A stretch of DNA of 37,538 nt from an uncultured Eubacteriales bacterium (GCA_949293325.1 CASFCZ010000042.1:1-37538), one strand, 5' to 3'; positions 1 to 8,758 are shown, counted from the first letter of the stretch. The notes: generated by a model from the sequence alone, not told the origin. Program-made: numbers and translations.

Positions 1-129
1 GGAAGTAATTTTATGAAACCGGCAGATACAGCAGACAACAGAGCATCAATAAGACAGGAAAACTGCCTCCTCTGCGGCAGATGTATGGAGGTATGCCCTG
101 TGGGAGCTGTGGAAAGGAATATAACATGA
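1..129 (+). CDS. C-terminal end of a 4Fe-4S ferredoxin-type protein (5' truncated)
   Basis: The reading frame is open from the first base of the window to a TGA at 127-129, so this is probably the tail of a longer protein. The visible part contains one 4Fe-4S motif, CLLCGRCMEVCP (C-x2-C-x2-C-x3-C-P), close to the C-terminus, as in clostridial oxidoreductases that carry a terminal ferredoxin domain. A methionine at 13-15 preceded by GGAAG could also start a 38-residue protein, but such a minimal ferredoxin would be unusual. The stop overlaps the next gene's start (ATGA at 126-129), so the two are translationally coupled and this protein probably belongs to the macrodomain-sirtuin operon. The enzyme class cannot be decided from what is visible. 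Confidence 0.6.
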   Translation, partial: GSNFMKPADTADNRASIRQENCLLCGRCMEVCPVGAVERNIT

Positions 130-893
130 CACAGACAGAGAGAAGATTATACCTTATAAACTACCTGATAAATGAAGACAGTAATCACCGGAATGTGGAA
201 ATACCCAATGATACTGTATTACAAAAGCGACTTTTGCGTTCGCTGATGAATATAAGGGAAGCCAAACCTGTTTCACAGGAATTTATCAATATACAGGATA
301 AATATTTACAGGCTGATATTGGGGAGGTGGTATCCCTTGCCAGCCTGACACCTGTTGAAAGGGGAATATACCTTTGGCAGGGGGATATAACAAAGCTTAA
401 GGCAGATGCCATAGTAAATGCTGCCAACTCCTCTCTTTTAGGCTGTTTTATACCCTGCCACGGCTGTATCGACAATGCCATACATTCGGCGGCAGGCGTA
501 CAGCTGAGGCTTGAGTGTGCCGAAATTATGAAGGCACAGGGACATTCCGAGGCAACAGGGACAGCCAAAATAACCTCTGCATACAACCTGCCCTGTTCCC
601 ATGTAATTCACACAGTGGGGCCTGTTGTTGGAGCAAGGCTTACAGACAAGGATTGCCGGCTCCTTGCCGACTGTTACAGATCCTGCCTCAGGCTGGCTAC
701 AGACTATGGTTTAAAAAGTATTGCCTTCTGCTGTATATCAACTGGGGAGTTTCACTTTCCCAATGACAGAGGGGCAGAAATAGCAGTGGACACGGTAAGG
801 AACTTCAGAAGGGAAAATACCGATTCACCGGAGGTGATATTCAATGTTTTCAAAGATATTGACAGGGAAATATACTCAAAACTTCTTGGATAA
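126..893 (+). CDS. Macrodomain protein-ADP-ribose hydrolase, sirtuin-linked Zn-type
   Basis: 255 residues. The core has the macrodomain signature GDITKLKADAIVNAANSSLL (about residues 86-105), which binds ADP-ribose, and a later HTVGP strand. Immediately after the NAANS motif is a Cys/His-rich loop (C107, C111, H112, C114, H120; 'GCFIPCHGCIDNAIH'). Macrodomains genetically linked to class M sirtuins in streptococci and staphylococci have a comparable loop that holds an active-site zinc ion and remove ADP-ribose from protein side chains. The start at 126 is preferred over the upstream in-frame methionine at 81 because AAAGGA precedes it and it gives an ATGA overlap with the previous stop. Its end overlaps the sirtuin gene by 50 bases. 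Expected role: the eraser opposite the sirtuin writer. Confidence 0.88.
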   Translation: MTQTERRLYLINYLINEDSNHRNVEIPNDTVLQKRLLRSLMNIREAKPVSQEFINIQDKYLQADIGEVVSLASLTPVERGIYLWQGDITKLKADAIVNAANSSLLGCFIPCHGCIDNAIHSAAGVQLRLECAEIMKAQGHSEATGTAKITSAYNLPCSHVIHTVGPVVGARLTDKDCRLLADCYRSCLRLATDYGLKSIAFCCISTGEFHFPNDRGAEIAVDTVRNFRRENTDSPEVIFNVFKDIDREIYSKLLG

Positions 894-1722
894 AGCAGCT
901 TTACTTGCTGAGAAGATAAAGACCTCAGATGCCATTGTAATAGGTGCAGGGGCAGGTATGTCCACATCGGCAGGACTTGTTTATAACGGAGATAGGTTTT
1001 ACAAAAATTTCGGGGACTTTATTGAAAGGTACGGCTTTGAAGATATGTATCAAGGGGGCTTTTATCCCTTTGACAGTCTTGAGGAACACTGGGGCTACTG
1101 GAGCAGATATATATACATTAACCGATATAACAGGGATGTGGGACAGCCCTACAGGGATTTGCTGGAAATAGTCAAAGACAGGGACTACTTTGTCATTACA
1201 ACCAATGTGGATCACTGCTTTCAGGATTCGGGTTTTGACAGTAATAGGCTTTTTTATACCCAGGGTGACTACGGACTGTGGCAGTGCTCCAGACCCTGTC
1301 ATAAAAAGACCTACAATAATGAAGATACTGTAAGGGCAATGATAGGGGAACAGAAAAACAGGCTTATACCATCGGAACTGATACCCTATTGTCCCGTATG
1401 CGGTGCACCTATGACAATGAATCTCCGTGCAGATAATACCTTTGTGGAGGATGAGGGCTGGCACAGGGCAGCGGACAGATACTCTGCCTTCCTGTACAGC
1501 CACAGGGGAATGAAGATATTATATCTTGAGCTTGGAGTAGGGGGAAACACCCCTGGCATAATAAAATATCCCTTCTGGCAGATGACCTGCCATGAGCCTG
1601 AATCCACCTACTGCTGTATAAATTACGGAGAGGCCTGTGCCCCTGAGGATATCAGGGACAGGTCCCTGTGCGTAAATCAAGATATCGGAGAGGTGCTGAA
1701 ACAGGTTAAAAAGGAGTTATAA
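844..1722 (+). CDS. Class M sirtuin (SirTM-like), probable protein ADP-ribosyltransferase
   Basis: 292 residues. The Rossmann NAD-binding motif GAGAGMSTSAG lies at residues 34-44, TTNVD at 119-123, and a four-Cys zinc site is formed by C148, C152, C183 and C186. Where ordinary sirtuin deacylases have catalytic His-Gly, this protein has Gln-Gly (Q140 in FYTQGDYG), consistent with class M sirtuins, which act as ADP-ribosyltransferases rather than deacylases. The start at 844 has an excellent ribosome binding site, GGAGGTGAT, inside the end of the macrodomain gene, so the two proteins are coupled. In known operons the target is a lipoylated GcvH-like carrier with a lipoate ligase nearby; neither is in this window, but upstream genes are cut off. 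The deacylase alternative is less likely given Q140. Confidence 0.88.
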   Translation: MFSKILTGKYTQNFLDKAALLAEKIKTSDAIVIGAGAGMSTSAGLVYNGDRFYKNFGDFIERYGFEDMYQGGFYPFDSLEEHWGYWSRYIYINRYNRDVGQPYRDLLEIVKDRDYFVITTNVDHCFQDSGFDSNRLFYTQGDYGLWQCSRPCHKKTYNNEDTVRAMIGEQKNRLIPSELIPYCPVCGAPMTMNLRADNTFVEDEGWHRAADRYSAFLYSHRGMKILYLELGVGGNTPGIIKYPFWQMTCHEPESTYCCINYGEACAPEDIRDRSLCVNQDIGEVLKQVKKEL

Positions 1723-1790
1723 AAGTTTATCCCTCCATACACTGTCATTTACAGAAAATCATTGCATTTCATTACTAACCTTATATATAA

Positions 1791-1830
1791 AAAATGACCG
1801 ACAGGACATCCCGTCGGTCATTACTGTTTT
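1791..1830. terminator. Bidirectional terminator between sirtuin and rnfB
   Basis: A perfect 9-bp inverted repeat, ATGACCGAC at 1794-1802 and GTCGGTCAT at 1813-1821, with a T-rich tract on the + side (TTACTGTTTTT) and an AT-rich tract on the - side. It lies between the convergent sirtuin and rnfB stops and probably ends both transcripts. Confidence 0.8.
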
Positions 1831-1832
1831 TA

Positions 1833-2630
1833 TCAATGATTTCCACTTATTGCCTTAGTAGGACACTTTTCTGTACATACACCACACTGGGTACACTTGG
1901 AGTAATCCACCTTAGCAAGGAAGTTATCAACCTTAACAGCCTCACTTGGACAGTTTTTCTCACAAAGCTTACAGCCTATGCAGGCATTTGCACAATTATC
2001 CTTAGCAGCCTTAGGCATATCATGGGATGAGCAGGCAACTCTGACCTTACTGTCATATGGCACCAGCTCAATAAGATTTTTAGGACAGGCCTTGATACAG
2101 GCACCACAGGCAACACACTTTTCCTTATCCACTACAGCTACACCATTTACAATATGTATAGCATCAAAGGCACATGCCTTTACACAGTTGCCATCACCAA
2201 GACAGCCATAGGAGCAAAGCTTTTTGCCACCTGCAAGGGCATTTTCAAGTCCGCAGTTAGGTGCTCCGAAGTACACATATTTATCCTTAGCCGCTTCACA
2301 GTTACCGTTACACATAACAAAGGCGGTCTTTTTAACACTTGCTTCAGTCTTGACACCCATTACACCTGCTACCTTTTCCGCAACGGCAGCACCACCTACT
2401 GGACAGCCGTTTACGGGAGCAGTACCCTCAACTATGGCAGAGGCAAGGGCATCACAGCCGGCAAAGCCACAGCCGCCGCAGTTTGCGCCGGGGAGGCACT
2501 CACGTACAAGGGAAACCCTCTCATCCTGCTCCACCTTGAATTTAATACCTGCAAAGCCCAGAACCGCACCGAATATAACAGCCAGAACACCAAGAACTAT
2601 AACAGGCAGTAAAATACTCATAATTTCCAT
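1833..2630 (-). CDS. rnfB: Rnf complex subunit B, Fe-S electron-input subunit
   Basis: 265 residues, last gene of rnfCDGEAB. An N-terminal hydrophobic anchor (about 5-28) is followed by a CGGCGFAGC cluster motif and then several ferredoxin-type clusters, including CVACGACIKACP, CIGCKLCEKNCP and CTQCGVCTEKCP at the C-terminus. RnfB is the cytoplasmic-side subunit thought to accept electrons from reduced ferredoxin and pass them into the membrane complex. The start at 2630 is supported by AGGAGG upstream. Only 15 bases separate it from rnfA. The length and cluster number fit clostridial RnfB, which carries more clusters than the proteobacterial form. Confidence 0.96.
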   Translation of the reverse strand: MEIMSILLPVIVLGVLAVIFGAVLGFAGIKFKVEQDERVSLVRECLPGANCGGCGFAGCDALASAIVEGTAPVNGCPVGGAAVAEKVAGVMGVKTEASVKKTAFVMCNGNCEAAKDKYVYFGAPNCGLENALAGGKKLCSYGCLGDGNCVKACAFDAIHIVNGVAVVDKEKCVACGACIKACPKNLIELVPYDSKVRVACSSHDMPKAAKDNCANACIGCKLCEKNCPSEAVKVDNFLAKVDYSKCTQCGVCTEKCPTKAISGNH

Positions 2631-2645
2631 CGTTTACCCTCCTTT

Positions 2646-3218
2646 TTATAACATTCCCGAAAAGCCCAGGAAAGCTATGGACATAAGTCCTGCACTGATA
2701 AGGGCGATAGGGAAGCCTGTAAGGCACTTGGGGATAGGTGCATCTGCCAGTCTTTCTCTTATACCTGCAAAGAGGATAATAGCCATGGCAAAGCCCACGG
2801 AAGCACCAATACCGTTTACAAGGGACTCAAGGAAGTTATAGCCATTGTCCATATTAAGTACTGCAACACCCAGTACCGCGCAGTTTGTGGTTATAAGAGG
2901 AAGATATACACCCAGTGCCTGATAAAGGGAAGGTGAAGACTTCTTTATAAACATCTCAACAAACTGCACAAGTGAAGCGATGATGAGTATAAAGGCTATA
3001 TTATAAAGGTATTCCAGTCCCAATGTTACAAGTACAAACTCATAAACCACCCATGTGGCAGCAGAGGAAAGGGTAATAACGAAAATAACCGCAACACCCA
3101 TTCCTACAGCAGTATCCAGCTTTTTGGAAACACCAAGGAAAGGACAGATACCCATAAATTTTGAAAAGATGAAATTGTTGACGAAGATAGCCGCCAGCAA
3201 AATTGTAAATAAATTCAT
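2646..3218 (-). CDS. rnfA: Rnf complex membrane subunit A
   Basis: 190 residues, almost entirely hydrophobic with about six predicted membrane segments. It belongs to the RnfA/RnfE (NqrE/NqrD) pair of inverted-topology membrane proteins which together hold a 2Fe-2S centre at the membrane interior in structures of the family. Conserved family features include FSKFMGICPFLGVS near the N-terminus and TNCAVLGVA in the middle, each with a cysteine placed for the shared cluster. AAGGAGG lies just upstream of the ATG. It sits 12 bases after rnfE and is translated as part of the same operon. Confidence 0.96.
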   Translation of the reverse strand: MNLFTILLAAIFVNNFIFSKFMGICPFLGVSKKLDTAVGMGVAVIFVITLSSAATWVVYEFVLVTLGLEYLYNIAFILIIASLVQFVEMFIKKSSPSLYQALGVYLPLITTNCAVLGVAVLNMDNGYNFLESLVNGIGASVGFAMAIILFAGIRERLADAPIPKCLTGFPIALISAGLMSIAFLGFSGML

Positions 3219-3230
3219 AACCTGACCTCC

Positions 3231-3833
3231 TTATTTGTCTTTCTTTCCCCTGTTACGCAGTGCATTAAATACTACGATAAGGAAAGCAAGGGTGAAAAAT
3301 GCACCCGGTGGCAGTATCATAAGGATAGTCTTTGGGAATGCCTCAGGAAGGAGGGTAATACCCATAACAGAGCCTGAACCAAGGATTTCACGTATAGCAC
3401 CTATAACAGCAAGGGCAATGGTAAAGCCAAGACCCATACCAATACCGTCGAAGACAGATGCTACCACGCCGTTTTTACATGCAAATGCCTCGGCACGGGC
3501 AAGAATAAGACAGTTTACAACTATAAGTGGTATGTACACACCCAGAGATGCGTTAAGGTCAGGCAGATAAGCCTGAAGAAGCATCTGTATAATTGTAACG
3601 AAACTTGCAATTACCACTACAAAGCATGGTATACGTACCTGATCCGGCACTATCTTACGGATAAGTGAAATAACCAGATTTGAACAGGTAAGAACTGCCA
3701 GTGTGGAAAGTCCCATACCGATACCGTTTTCCATACTGGTGGTAACCGCAAGGGTAGGACACATACCTATTACCTGTATAAAGGTAGGGTTTTCATCTAT
3801 AATACCGTTTTTTAATACTTTAAGTACGTTCAT
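3231..3833 (-). CDS. rnfE: Rnf complex membrane subunit E
   Basis: 200 residues with about six membrane segments, homologous to RnfA but in opposite topology. The family motifs with cluster-binding cysteines are visible: VIGMCPTLAVT near the N-terminus and VVNCLILARAEAFA in the middle. The gene begins one base after the rnfG stop (TGAAATG), with GGAGGGG inside the end of rnfG as ribosome binding site, so translation is tightly coupled. The C-terminus is a short basic cytoplasmic tail (RNRGKKDK). Confidence 0.96.
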   Translation of the reverse strand: MNVLKVLKNGIIDENPTFIQVIGMCPTLAVTTSMENGIGMGLSTLAVLTCSNLVISLIRKIVPDQVRIPCFVVVIASFVTIIQMLLQAYLPDLNASLGVYIPLIVVNCLILARAEAFACKNGVVASVFDGIGMGLGFTIALAVIGAIREILGSGSVMGITLLPEAFPKTILMILPPGAFFTLAFLIVVFNALRNRGKKDK

Positions 3834-3834
3834 T

Positions 3835-4398
3835 TCAAGCCCCTCCCTTCAGATTATTGTCGTTAAAGTAATTGCTTACTGTGTTTACAGCCTCAGTAAC
3901 GGCAGTTGAAGTAATGGTAGCACCTGTAAGTGCCTGTATGTCACTGTCACCTGCTGTACCGCTCTTTATAACGGTAAGCTCTCCGCTCTTGCCTGTAAAC
4001 TGCTCATAGAAGTATGGCTGAGCCGCATTTGCACCAAGACCGGGAGTTTCGTTTGAACAGTCAACTATGGATACGCCTGTGATAACACCGTCCATATCAA
4101 TACCAACCATCAGCTTAAGGCCGGAGCTATAACCTGTGGTGGTAACTGAAAATGCGTATCCAACTGTATTGCCACCCTCATCAAGGCCCGGGGTGTAATC
4201 GGTAATAATGCTGTCTGTTACAGTCTGTTCCTCGCCCCAATCGGAACAATCAAGAACAGCCTGCATATTAGTTGCCTTTGCCTCAGCTTCGGCAACTGCA
4301 ATAGGTTCGGTTGTTATTGCATTTACAAAGCCCAGAAGGGCTGCTGCAACTGCCGCAATTACAAAAAGGACAACTGCAGGTCTGACTATATCACGCAT
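3835..4398 (-). CDS. rnfG: Rnf complex subunit G, covalent-FMN flavoprotein
   Basis: 187 residues with one N-terminal membrane helix (about 8-28) and an extracytoplasmic FMN-binding domain. The flavinylation motif is LTGATITS (157-164); by family precedent FMN is bound by a phosphoester bond to the threonine of T-G-A-T (T161). The segment ETPGLGANA before it is also typical of RnfG/NqrC. Flavinylation normally needs ApbE, which is not encoded in this window. The start overlaps the rnfD stop region, with GGAGGTGAAG as ribosome binding site. Confidence 0.95.
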   Translation of the reverse strand: MRDIVRPAVVLFVIAAVAAALLGFVNAITTEPIAVAEAEAKATNMQAVLDCSDWGEEQTVTDSIITDYTPGLDEGGNTVGYAFSVTTTGYSSGLKLMVGIDMDGVITGVSIVDCSNETPGLGANAAQPYFYEQFTGKSGELTVIKSGTAGDSDIQALTGATITSTAVTEAVNTVSNYFNDNNLKGGA

Positions 4399-4399
4399 T

Positions 4400-5425
4400 T
4401 TACTTCACCTCCCCTTTCTTCTTTACAGGCTTGACATAACCGAAGGTTTTCTGCCTGCAAAATCTGTCAATAAGAGGTACAAACAGATTCATAATAAGTA
4501 TTGAATAGGAAACACCCTCAGGGTAGCCGCCCTTAATACGTATAATTGCAGCTAAGAAACCGCAGCCTATGGCAAAGATTATTTTGCCCTTGTTTGTCAT
4601 AGGTGTGGTGGTATAATCTGTTGCCATAAAGAAGGCACCAAGCATAAGACCACCGCAAAGAAGCTCGTATACGGGAACCCTGTGGAAGGAATCTCCACCT
4701 ATTGCATTTATAATAACAGTTGCAATAAATACGGTAGCTATGTAGAATACCGGAATATGCCATGAAATAACCTTACGGGCAAGGAGATAAAGGCCTCCCA
4801 GTATAAGTGCAGCCGCACAGGTCTCACCAAGGCAGCCACCTACATTACCGATAAAGGCATTAAGGTAGTCCTGGGAAGTAGGGACAATAGCCTCTGTAGT
4901 CTGCTTTATCTGCTGAAGTGGTGTAGCAGAGGAAAGTGCATCTATATTGGTAAGTATTCCCTTAACCCCAAAGCGGGTTTCAGGATATGTCATCATCTCA
5001 TTAGGATAGGATGCCATAAGGAATGCCCTTCCTGCAAGGGCAGGGTTTACAAAGTTAAAGCCAATACCGCCAAAAAGCTGTTTTGCCAGTATAATAGCCA
5101 CAAATGAGCCTACAACAGGCACCCACCAGGGGGCAGAAGCAGGCAGGTTCATAGCCAGTAAAAGGCCTGTTACCGCCGCAGAAAGATCTCCTATGGTGGA
5201 AGGCTTTTTAGCCAGCTTGCAGTAAATTGCCTCAAAAAATACGCTGGAGGCAACAGATATAACTATAAGCAGTGCTGCTGTAGGTCCGAAAAGGGCTATA
5301 CCCATAACTGCCGCAGGCAAAAGTGCAATAATAACATCACGCATTATGCTTTGGGTAGTCACCTTGGAACGGATATGTGGTGTGGCAGACACTGTCAACT
5401 TTGGTAATTTGTTTAAGTCCATCAT
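4400..5425 (-). CDS. rnfD: Rnf complex subunit D, membrane flavoprotein
   Basis: 341 residues with around eight to nine membrane segments. A second covalent FMN site is visible as SSATPL with T168 as expected attachment residue (the family consensus is S-G/S-A-T). Conserved stretches such as GGIGFNFVNPALAGRAF (119-135) and ATDYTTTPMT are characteristic of RnfD/NqrB, which forms the ion path. Two adjacent ATG codons are possible starts; AGGAGG lies four bases before the first. Nine bases separate it from the rnfC stop. Confidence 0.96.
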   Translation of the reverse strand: MMDLNKLPKLTVSATPHIRSKVTTQSIMRDVIIALLPAAVMGIALFGPTAALLIVISVASSVFFEAIYCKLAKKPSTIGDLSAAVTGLLLAMNLPASAPWWVPVVGSFVAIILAKQLFGGIGFNFVNPALAGRAFLMASYPNEMMTYPETRFGVKGILTNIDALSSATPLQQIKQTTEAIVPTSQDYLNAFIGNVGGCLGETCAAALILGGLYLLARKVISWHIPVFYIATVFIATVIINAIGGDSFHRVPVYELLCGGLMLGAFFMATDYTTTPMTNKGKIIFAIGCGFLAAIIRIKGGYPEGVSYSILIMNLFVPLIDRFCRQKTFGYVKPVKKKGEVK

Positions 5426-5434
5426 CTGACCTCC

Positions 5435-6763
5435 TTACTTGTTTCTGCTGAAGGCAATGGCTTCACGCTTGCCTACCCTCAGGGTTTGTGCTATATGTCG
5501 CTTTGCAGGACATGCATATGAACATGAGCCGCATTCGATACAATCAAGACCGTTATGCTTGATAAAGGCATCATAATCCTTTTTATTTGCATCACTGACA
5601 ATTTCAGGAGGCTGTAAGCCCATTGGACAGGCATCTATACACTTACCGCAGCGAATACATGCACTTGCGGGAGGTATGGTTGCAAACTCCTCTGTAAAGG
5701 CAAGAATAGCCGATGAGGTCTTAACAAGTGGTACATGCAGATCAAAAAGGGCTGTACCCATCATCGGTCCACCTGCTATTACCTTTGCAGGTGTTTCCTT
5801 AAATCCTCCTATCTGTTCAATAAGCCATGCCACATCAGTACCCAGCCTTGTCTGGAAGTTACCGGGATGCTTGATAGCGTCACCTGATACGGTAACTGTA
5901 CAGTGCATAAGAGGTCTGTCCTTTGCAACTGCCCTTTCAATGGCAAGTACGGTATTAACATTGTCAACTATACAGCCTACGGCAGCAGGGAGAGCACCTG
6001 AAGGCACTTCACGCTTGGTAACTGCATATATAAGGTGTTTTTCAGAACCCTGTGGATACTTACACTTAAGTGCCACCACCTCAATATTAGGCTTGGAGGC
6101 AACTGCCTTATTCATTGCCTCTATGGCATCTGGCTTATTTACCTCAATGGCAATATAACCCTTTGAACCGGGATGCAGGCGCATAATTATTTCAAGACCT
6201 GTTACTATACGCTCGGTCTTTTCAAGCATAAGCCTATGGTCTGTAGTAATGTAAGGCTCACACTCCGCCGCATTGATAATGATAGAGTCTATCTTGTTTT
6301 CTGGTGGTGGATTTAACTTAACGTGGGTTGGGAAACCGGCACCGCCGAGACCTACAACACCTGCGTTTTTGATTTTTTCAAGTACCTTTTCCTTAGAAAA
6401 GCTGGTGTAGTCCGTATCAGTACCAAGACCTTCGATCTCCTCATACAGACCGTCATTTTCAATGACTATGGAGTTTACTTTGGCTCCGCTGATTGTAAGG
6501 CGTGGCTCTATAGCCTTGACAGTACCTGATACTGAAGCAAATATAGGCGCACTTACAAAGCCCCCTGCTTCTGCAATCTTCTGACCCAGCAGTACCCTGT
6601 CACCCTTGGCAACTATGGCAGTTGCAGGTGCACCGATATGCTGACTCAGAGGAAAGACCAGCTCGGCTCCCTGTGGCGGCATAAGGATCTGGATAGGCTT
6701 AGTATTTGAATAAGCCTTACCATCAGGGGGATGTACTCCTCGCTTGAAGCTATGAAGATTCAT
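5435..6763 (-). CDS. rnfC: Rnf complex subunit C, NADH/FMN-binding
   Basis: 442 residues, the promoter-proximal gene. After an N-terminal barrel domain it carries GLGGAGFPTHVK (Gly-rich NADH/FMN-binding loop, about 137-148), then INAAECEPY, and two C-terminal 4Fe-4S motifs, CIRCGKCIDACP and CIECGSCSYACP. RnfC is the peripheral subunit that exchanges electrons with NAD+/NADH. Its length matches the compact clostridial RnfC, without the long Ala/Lys-rich tail of Escherichia coli RsxC. AAAGGAGG is 7-8 bases before the ATG. The complex couples ferredoxin oxidation to Na+ or H+ export; which ion cannot be told from the sequence. Confidence 0.96.
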   Translation of the reverse strand: MNLHSFKRGVHPPDGKAYSNTKPIQILMPPQGAELVFPLSQHIGAPATAIVAKGDRVLLGQKIAEAGGFVSAPIFASVSGTVKAIEPRLTISGAKVNSIVIENDGLYEEIEGLGTDTDYTSFSKEKVLEKIKNAGVVGLGGAGFPTHVKLNPPPENKIDSIIINAAECEPYITTDHRLMLEKTERIVTGLEIIMRLHPGSKGYIAIEVNKPDAIEAMNKAVASKPNIEVVALKCKYPQGSEKHLIYAVTKREVPSGALPAAVGCIVDNVNTVLAIERAVAKDRPLMHCTVTVSGDAIKHPGNFQTRLGTDVAWLIEQIGGFKETPAKVIAGGPMMGTALFDLHVPLVKTSSAILAFTEEFATIPPASACIRCGKCIDACPMGLQPPEIVSDANKKDYDAFIKHNGLDCIECGSCSYACPAKRHIAQTLRVGKREAIAFSRNK

Positions 6764-6877
6764 TAAAAATGCCTCCTTTGTTATAGATTAATAAGGGCAA
6801 ACTCCTTGTACATATTTAAACAAAACGTTTGAAAAGCAAAGATATTTTTGTAATTAATGCCCTTCTCCTTAACATAT

Positions 6878-6906
6878 ATAATACAATAATCAGCGGTAAA
6901 TTACAA
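6878..6906 (-). promoter_or_regulatory. Promoter of the rnf operon
   Basis: On the minus strand TTGTAA (6901-6906) and TATTAT (6878-6883) are separated by exactly 17 bases. The predicted 5' leader is about 105 bases. It holds a palindrome AAACGTTT (6823-6830) resembling a catabolite-type (cre/LacI-family) operator, and complementary AAGGGCA/TGCCCTT arms near 6792 and 6864 that could close the leader into one long hairpin. The rest of the 6764-7055 gap is AT-rich and contains no other convincing site. Confidence 0.7.
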
Positions 6907-7055
6907 GTGTCGATATTGGATTTATGAAGAAATTATTAACAATTACCATATTAAGATTTCTTAATGAGAAACATATGACAAAATAAAACACAGGAGCAGT
7001 GGGTATAGTTTTTTTTCATTATGGAAAAAATACCCTTAAAAGGAGTGATGGTTAT

Positions 7056-8654
7056 ATGATGTATGCAATAGCACTTTTACAGATAATAATGGCCGTGGTA
7101 ATGATAATCTACTTTTCCTCTGCCCTGAAGGACAGGCATTCAAAGGAGAAAAACGTAAGGCTTGGCTCATACGGAGAGGCATCACATATAGCGGCTCTGA
7201 GAAAAATAAGCCTTACAAGACCACTTACGGAGACCCTTCGCCCCACCACCCCCGATGAGATAGTGGGACAGGAAAGAGGACTTACCGCCCTGAAAAATGC
7301 CCTCTGCGGACCCAACCCCCAGCACGTGATAATATACGGTCCTCCCGGAGTTGGAAAGACTGCCGCCGCAAGGGTAGCAATGGAACTGGCAAAAGCATCC
7401 CCAGGCACGCCCTTTAAGGCTGATGCTCCCTTTATTGAGGCTGATGCCACAATAATGCAGTTTGACGAACGTGCCATTGCGGATCCCCTTTTAGGTTCCG
7501 TACACGACCCTATATATCAGGGTGCAGGCGCATTCGGTTCCCTTGGCATACCCCGTCCAAAGGAGGGAGCAGTCACAAAAGCACATGGCGGAGTACTGTT
7601 CCTTGACGAAATAGGGGGGCTTAGCTCCTATCACCTTAACAGACTGTTAAAGGTGCTGGAGGAGGGAAAGGTACACTTCTACAGCTCATATTATTCCGAA
7701 AAAAACAAGGATATACCTCCCTATATACATGATATATTCAAAAACGGTATGCCTGCAGATTTCAGACTGATAGGTGCCACCACCCGAAGCCCTGAGGAGC
7801 TGCCTCCTGCCCTCAGAAGCAGGTGCAGGGAGATTTTTTTTGACGAGCTTAAAGCCGATGATGCTACACTCATAGCTGAAAACAGCTGTCAGAGGCTTGG
7901 TGCGGAATATGACAGTACCGTTCCTGAACTTGTGGGAAAATACTGTACCAACGGACGTGACAGTGTCAATATTATACAGAACGCCTGGTCGGCAGTCGCC
8001 GCCGAAGGGCGAAAAAGGATAACCATGGCAGATATAAGGAATGCCCTAAATGAGGGCAGATTTGTAAAAAGACATGACGTAAGGCTAAGCAGTAAGGCAC
8101 GGGTAGGAATAGTAAAGGGACTTGCCGTACGTGGCAGTCAGGGAGCTGTCATAACCATTGAGGCTGTAGCTGTATATGGGGGCAGCGGACTTAGCGTAAG
8201 GGGCATAGCCCTTGAGGAGGAGGTAAAAGGAGGAGCATCTCACCTTAAACGTAAAGGCAGTGCCCTTGAAAGTGCCGAAAATGTCCTTGAAGTGCTGGAA
8301 CAGCTGACAAGCTTTCGAAAATCCGACTACCACATCAGCATCAACTTTCCGGAAAGCCATATACTTGACGGTCCCTCAGCAGGAGCGGCAATGCTCCTTG
8401 CAGTTTATTCGGCAGTATACAATATACCCGTAAAGGGAGATATTGCCCTTACGGGAGAAATAGGACTTAAAGGGGATATACGGCCTGTGGGGGGAGTAGG
8501 TCAGAAGGTAGCCGCCGCCCTTGAAGCAGGTGCAGTAAGGGTATATATTCCCCTGGGGAATGCCGATGACACAAATGACAAAAGGGCTGTTACAATAAGC
8601 AGGGCAGAGGAAGTAATAAACCTGGCTGAAGTTTCAGAAGAATATTCTGCCTGA
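7056..8654 (+). CDS. lonB: Membrane-anchored ATP-dependent protease LonB
   Basis: 532 residues. Residues 3-22 are an N-terminal membrane helix. An AAA+ domain follows with Walker A GPPGVGKT (95-102) and Walker B LFLDE (D184, E185). The C-terminal Lon protease domain has catalytic Ser441 (DGPSAGAA) and Lys484 (GVGQK), 43 residues apart as in other Lon proteases. The long N-terminal substrate-binding domain of LonA is absent, which with the membrane anchor identifies LonB; in Bacillus LonB is active in the forespore. An upstream GTG at 6999 extends the frame, but AGGAGTGAT directly before the ATG pair at 7056/7059 makes that start far more likely. It is divergent from rnf and followed by a terminator. 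Confidence 0.9.
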   Translation: MMYAIALLQIIMAVVMIIYFSSALKDRHSKEKNVRLGSYGEASHIAALRKISLTRPLTETLRPTTPDEIVGQERGLTALKNALCGPNPQHVIIYGPPGVGKTAAARVAMELAKASPGTPFKADAPFIEADATIMQFDERAIADPLLGSVHDPIYQGAGAFGSLGIPRPKEGAVTKAHGGVLFLDEIGGLSSYHLNRLLKVLEEGKVHFYSSYYSEKNKDIPPYIHDIFKNGMPADFRLIGATTRSPEELPPALRSRCREIFFDELKADDATLIAENSCQRLGAEYDSTVPELVGKYCTNGRDSVNIIQNAWSAVAAEGRKRITMADIRNALNEGRFVKRHDVRLSSKARVGIVKGLAVRGSQGAVITIEAVAVYGGSGLSVRGIALEEEVKGGASHLKRKGSALESAENVLEVLEQLTSFRKSDYHISINFPESHILDGPSAGAAMLLAVYSAVYNIPVKGDIALTGEIGLKGDIRPVGGVGQKVAAALEAGAVRVYIPLGNADDTNDKRAVTISRAEEVINLAEVSEEYSA

Positions 8655-8699
8655 AACTGTTAATATGTATTCAATAAATATCCTTCCTAAAATTTAAGA

Positions 8700-8731
8700 A
8701 AGTGCCTGAAAATCATAGGCACTCTTTTTTT
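8700..8731 (+). terminator. Terminator of lonB
   Basis: AGTGCCT (8701-8707) pairs with AGGCACT (8717-8723), followed by CTTTTTTT. A classic intrinsic terminator about 45 bases after the lonB stop. Confidence 0.88.
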
Positions 8732-8758
8732 ATTACCCTATAATGATGTTATCTGACT

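Noticed and set aside
6999-7055. GTG start extending LonB by 19 residues
   Set aside because: The 7056 ATG has AGGAGTGAT directly upstream and places the membrane helix at the N-terminus as in other LonB proteins; the GTG adds an unconserved stretch.
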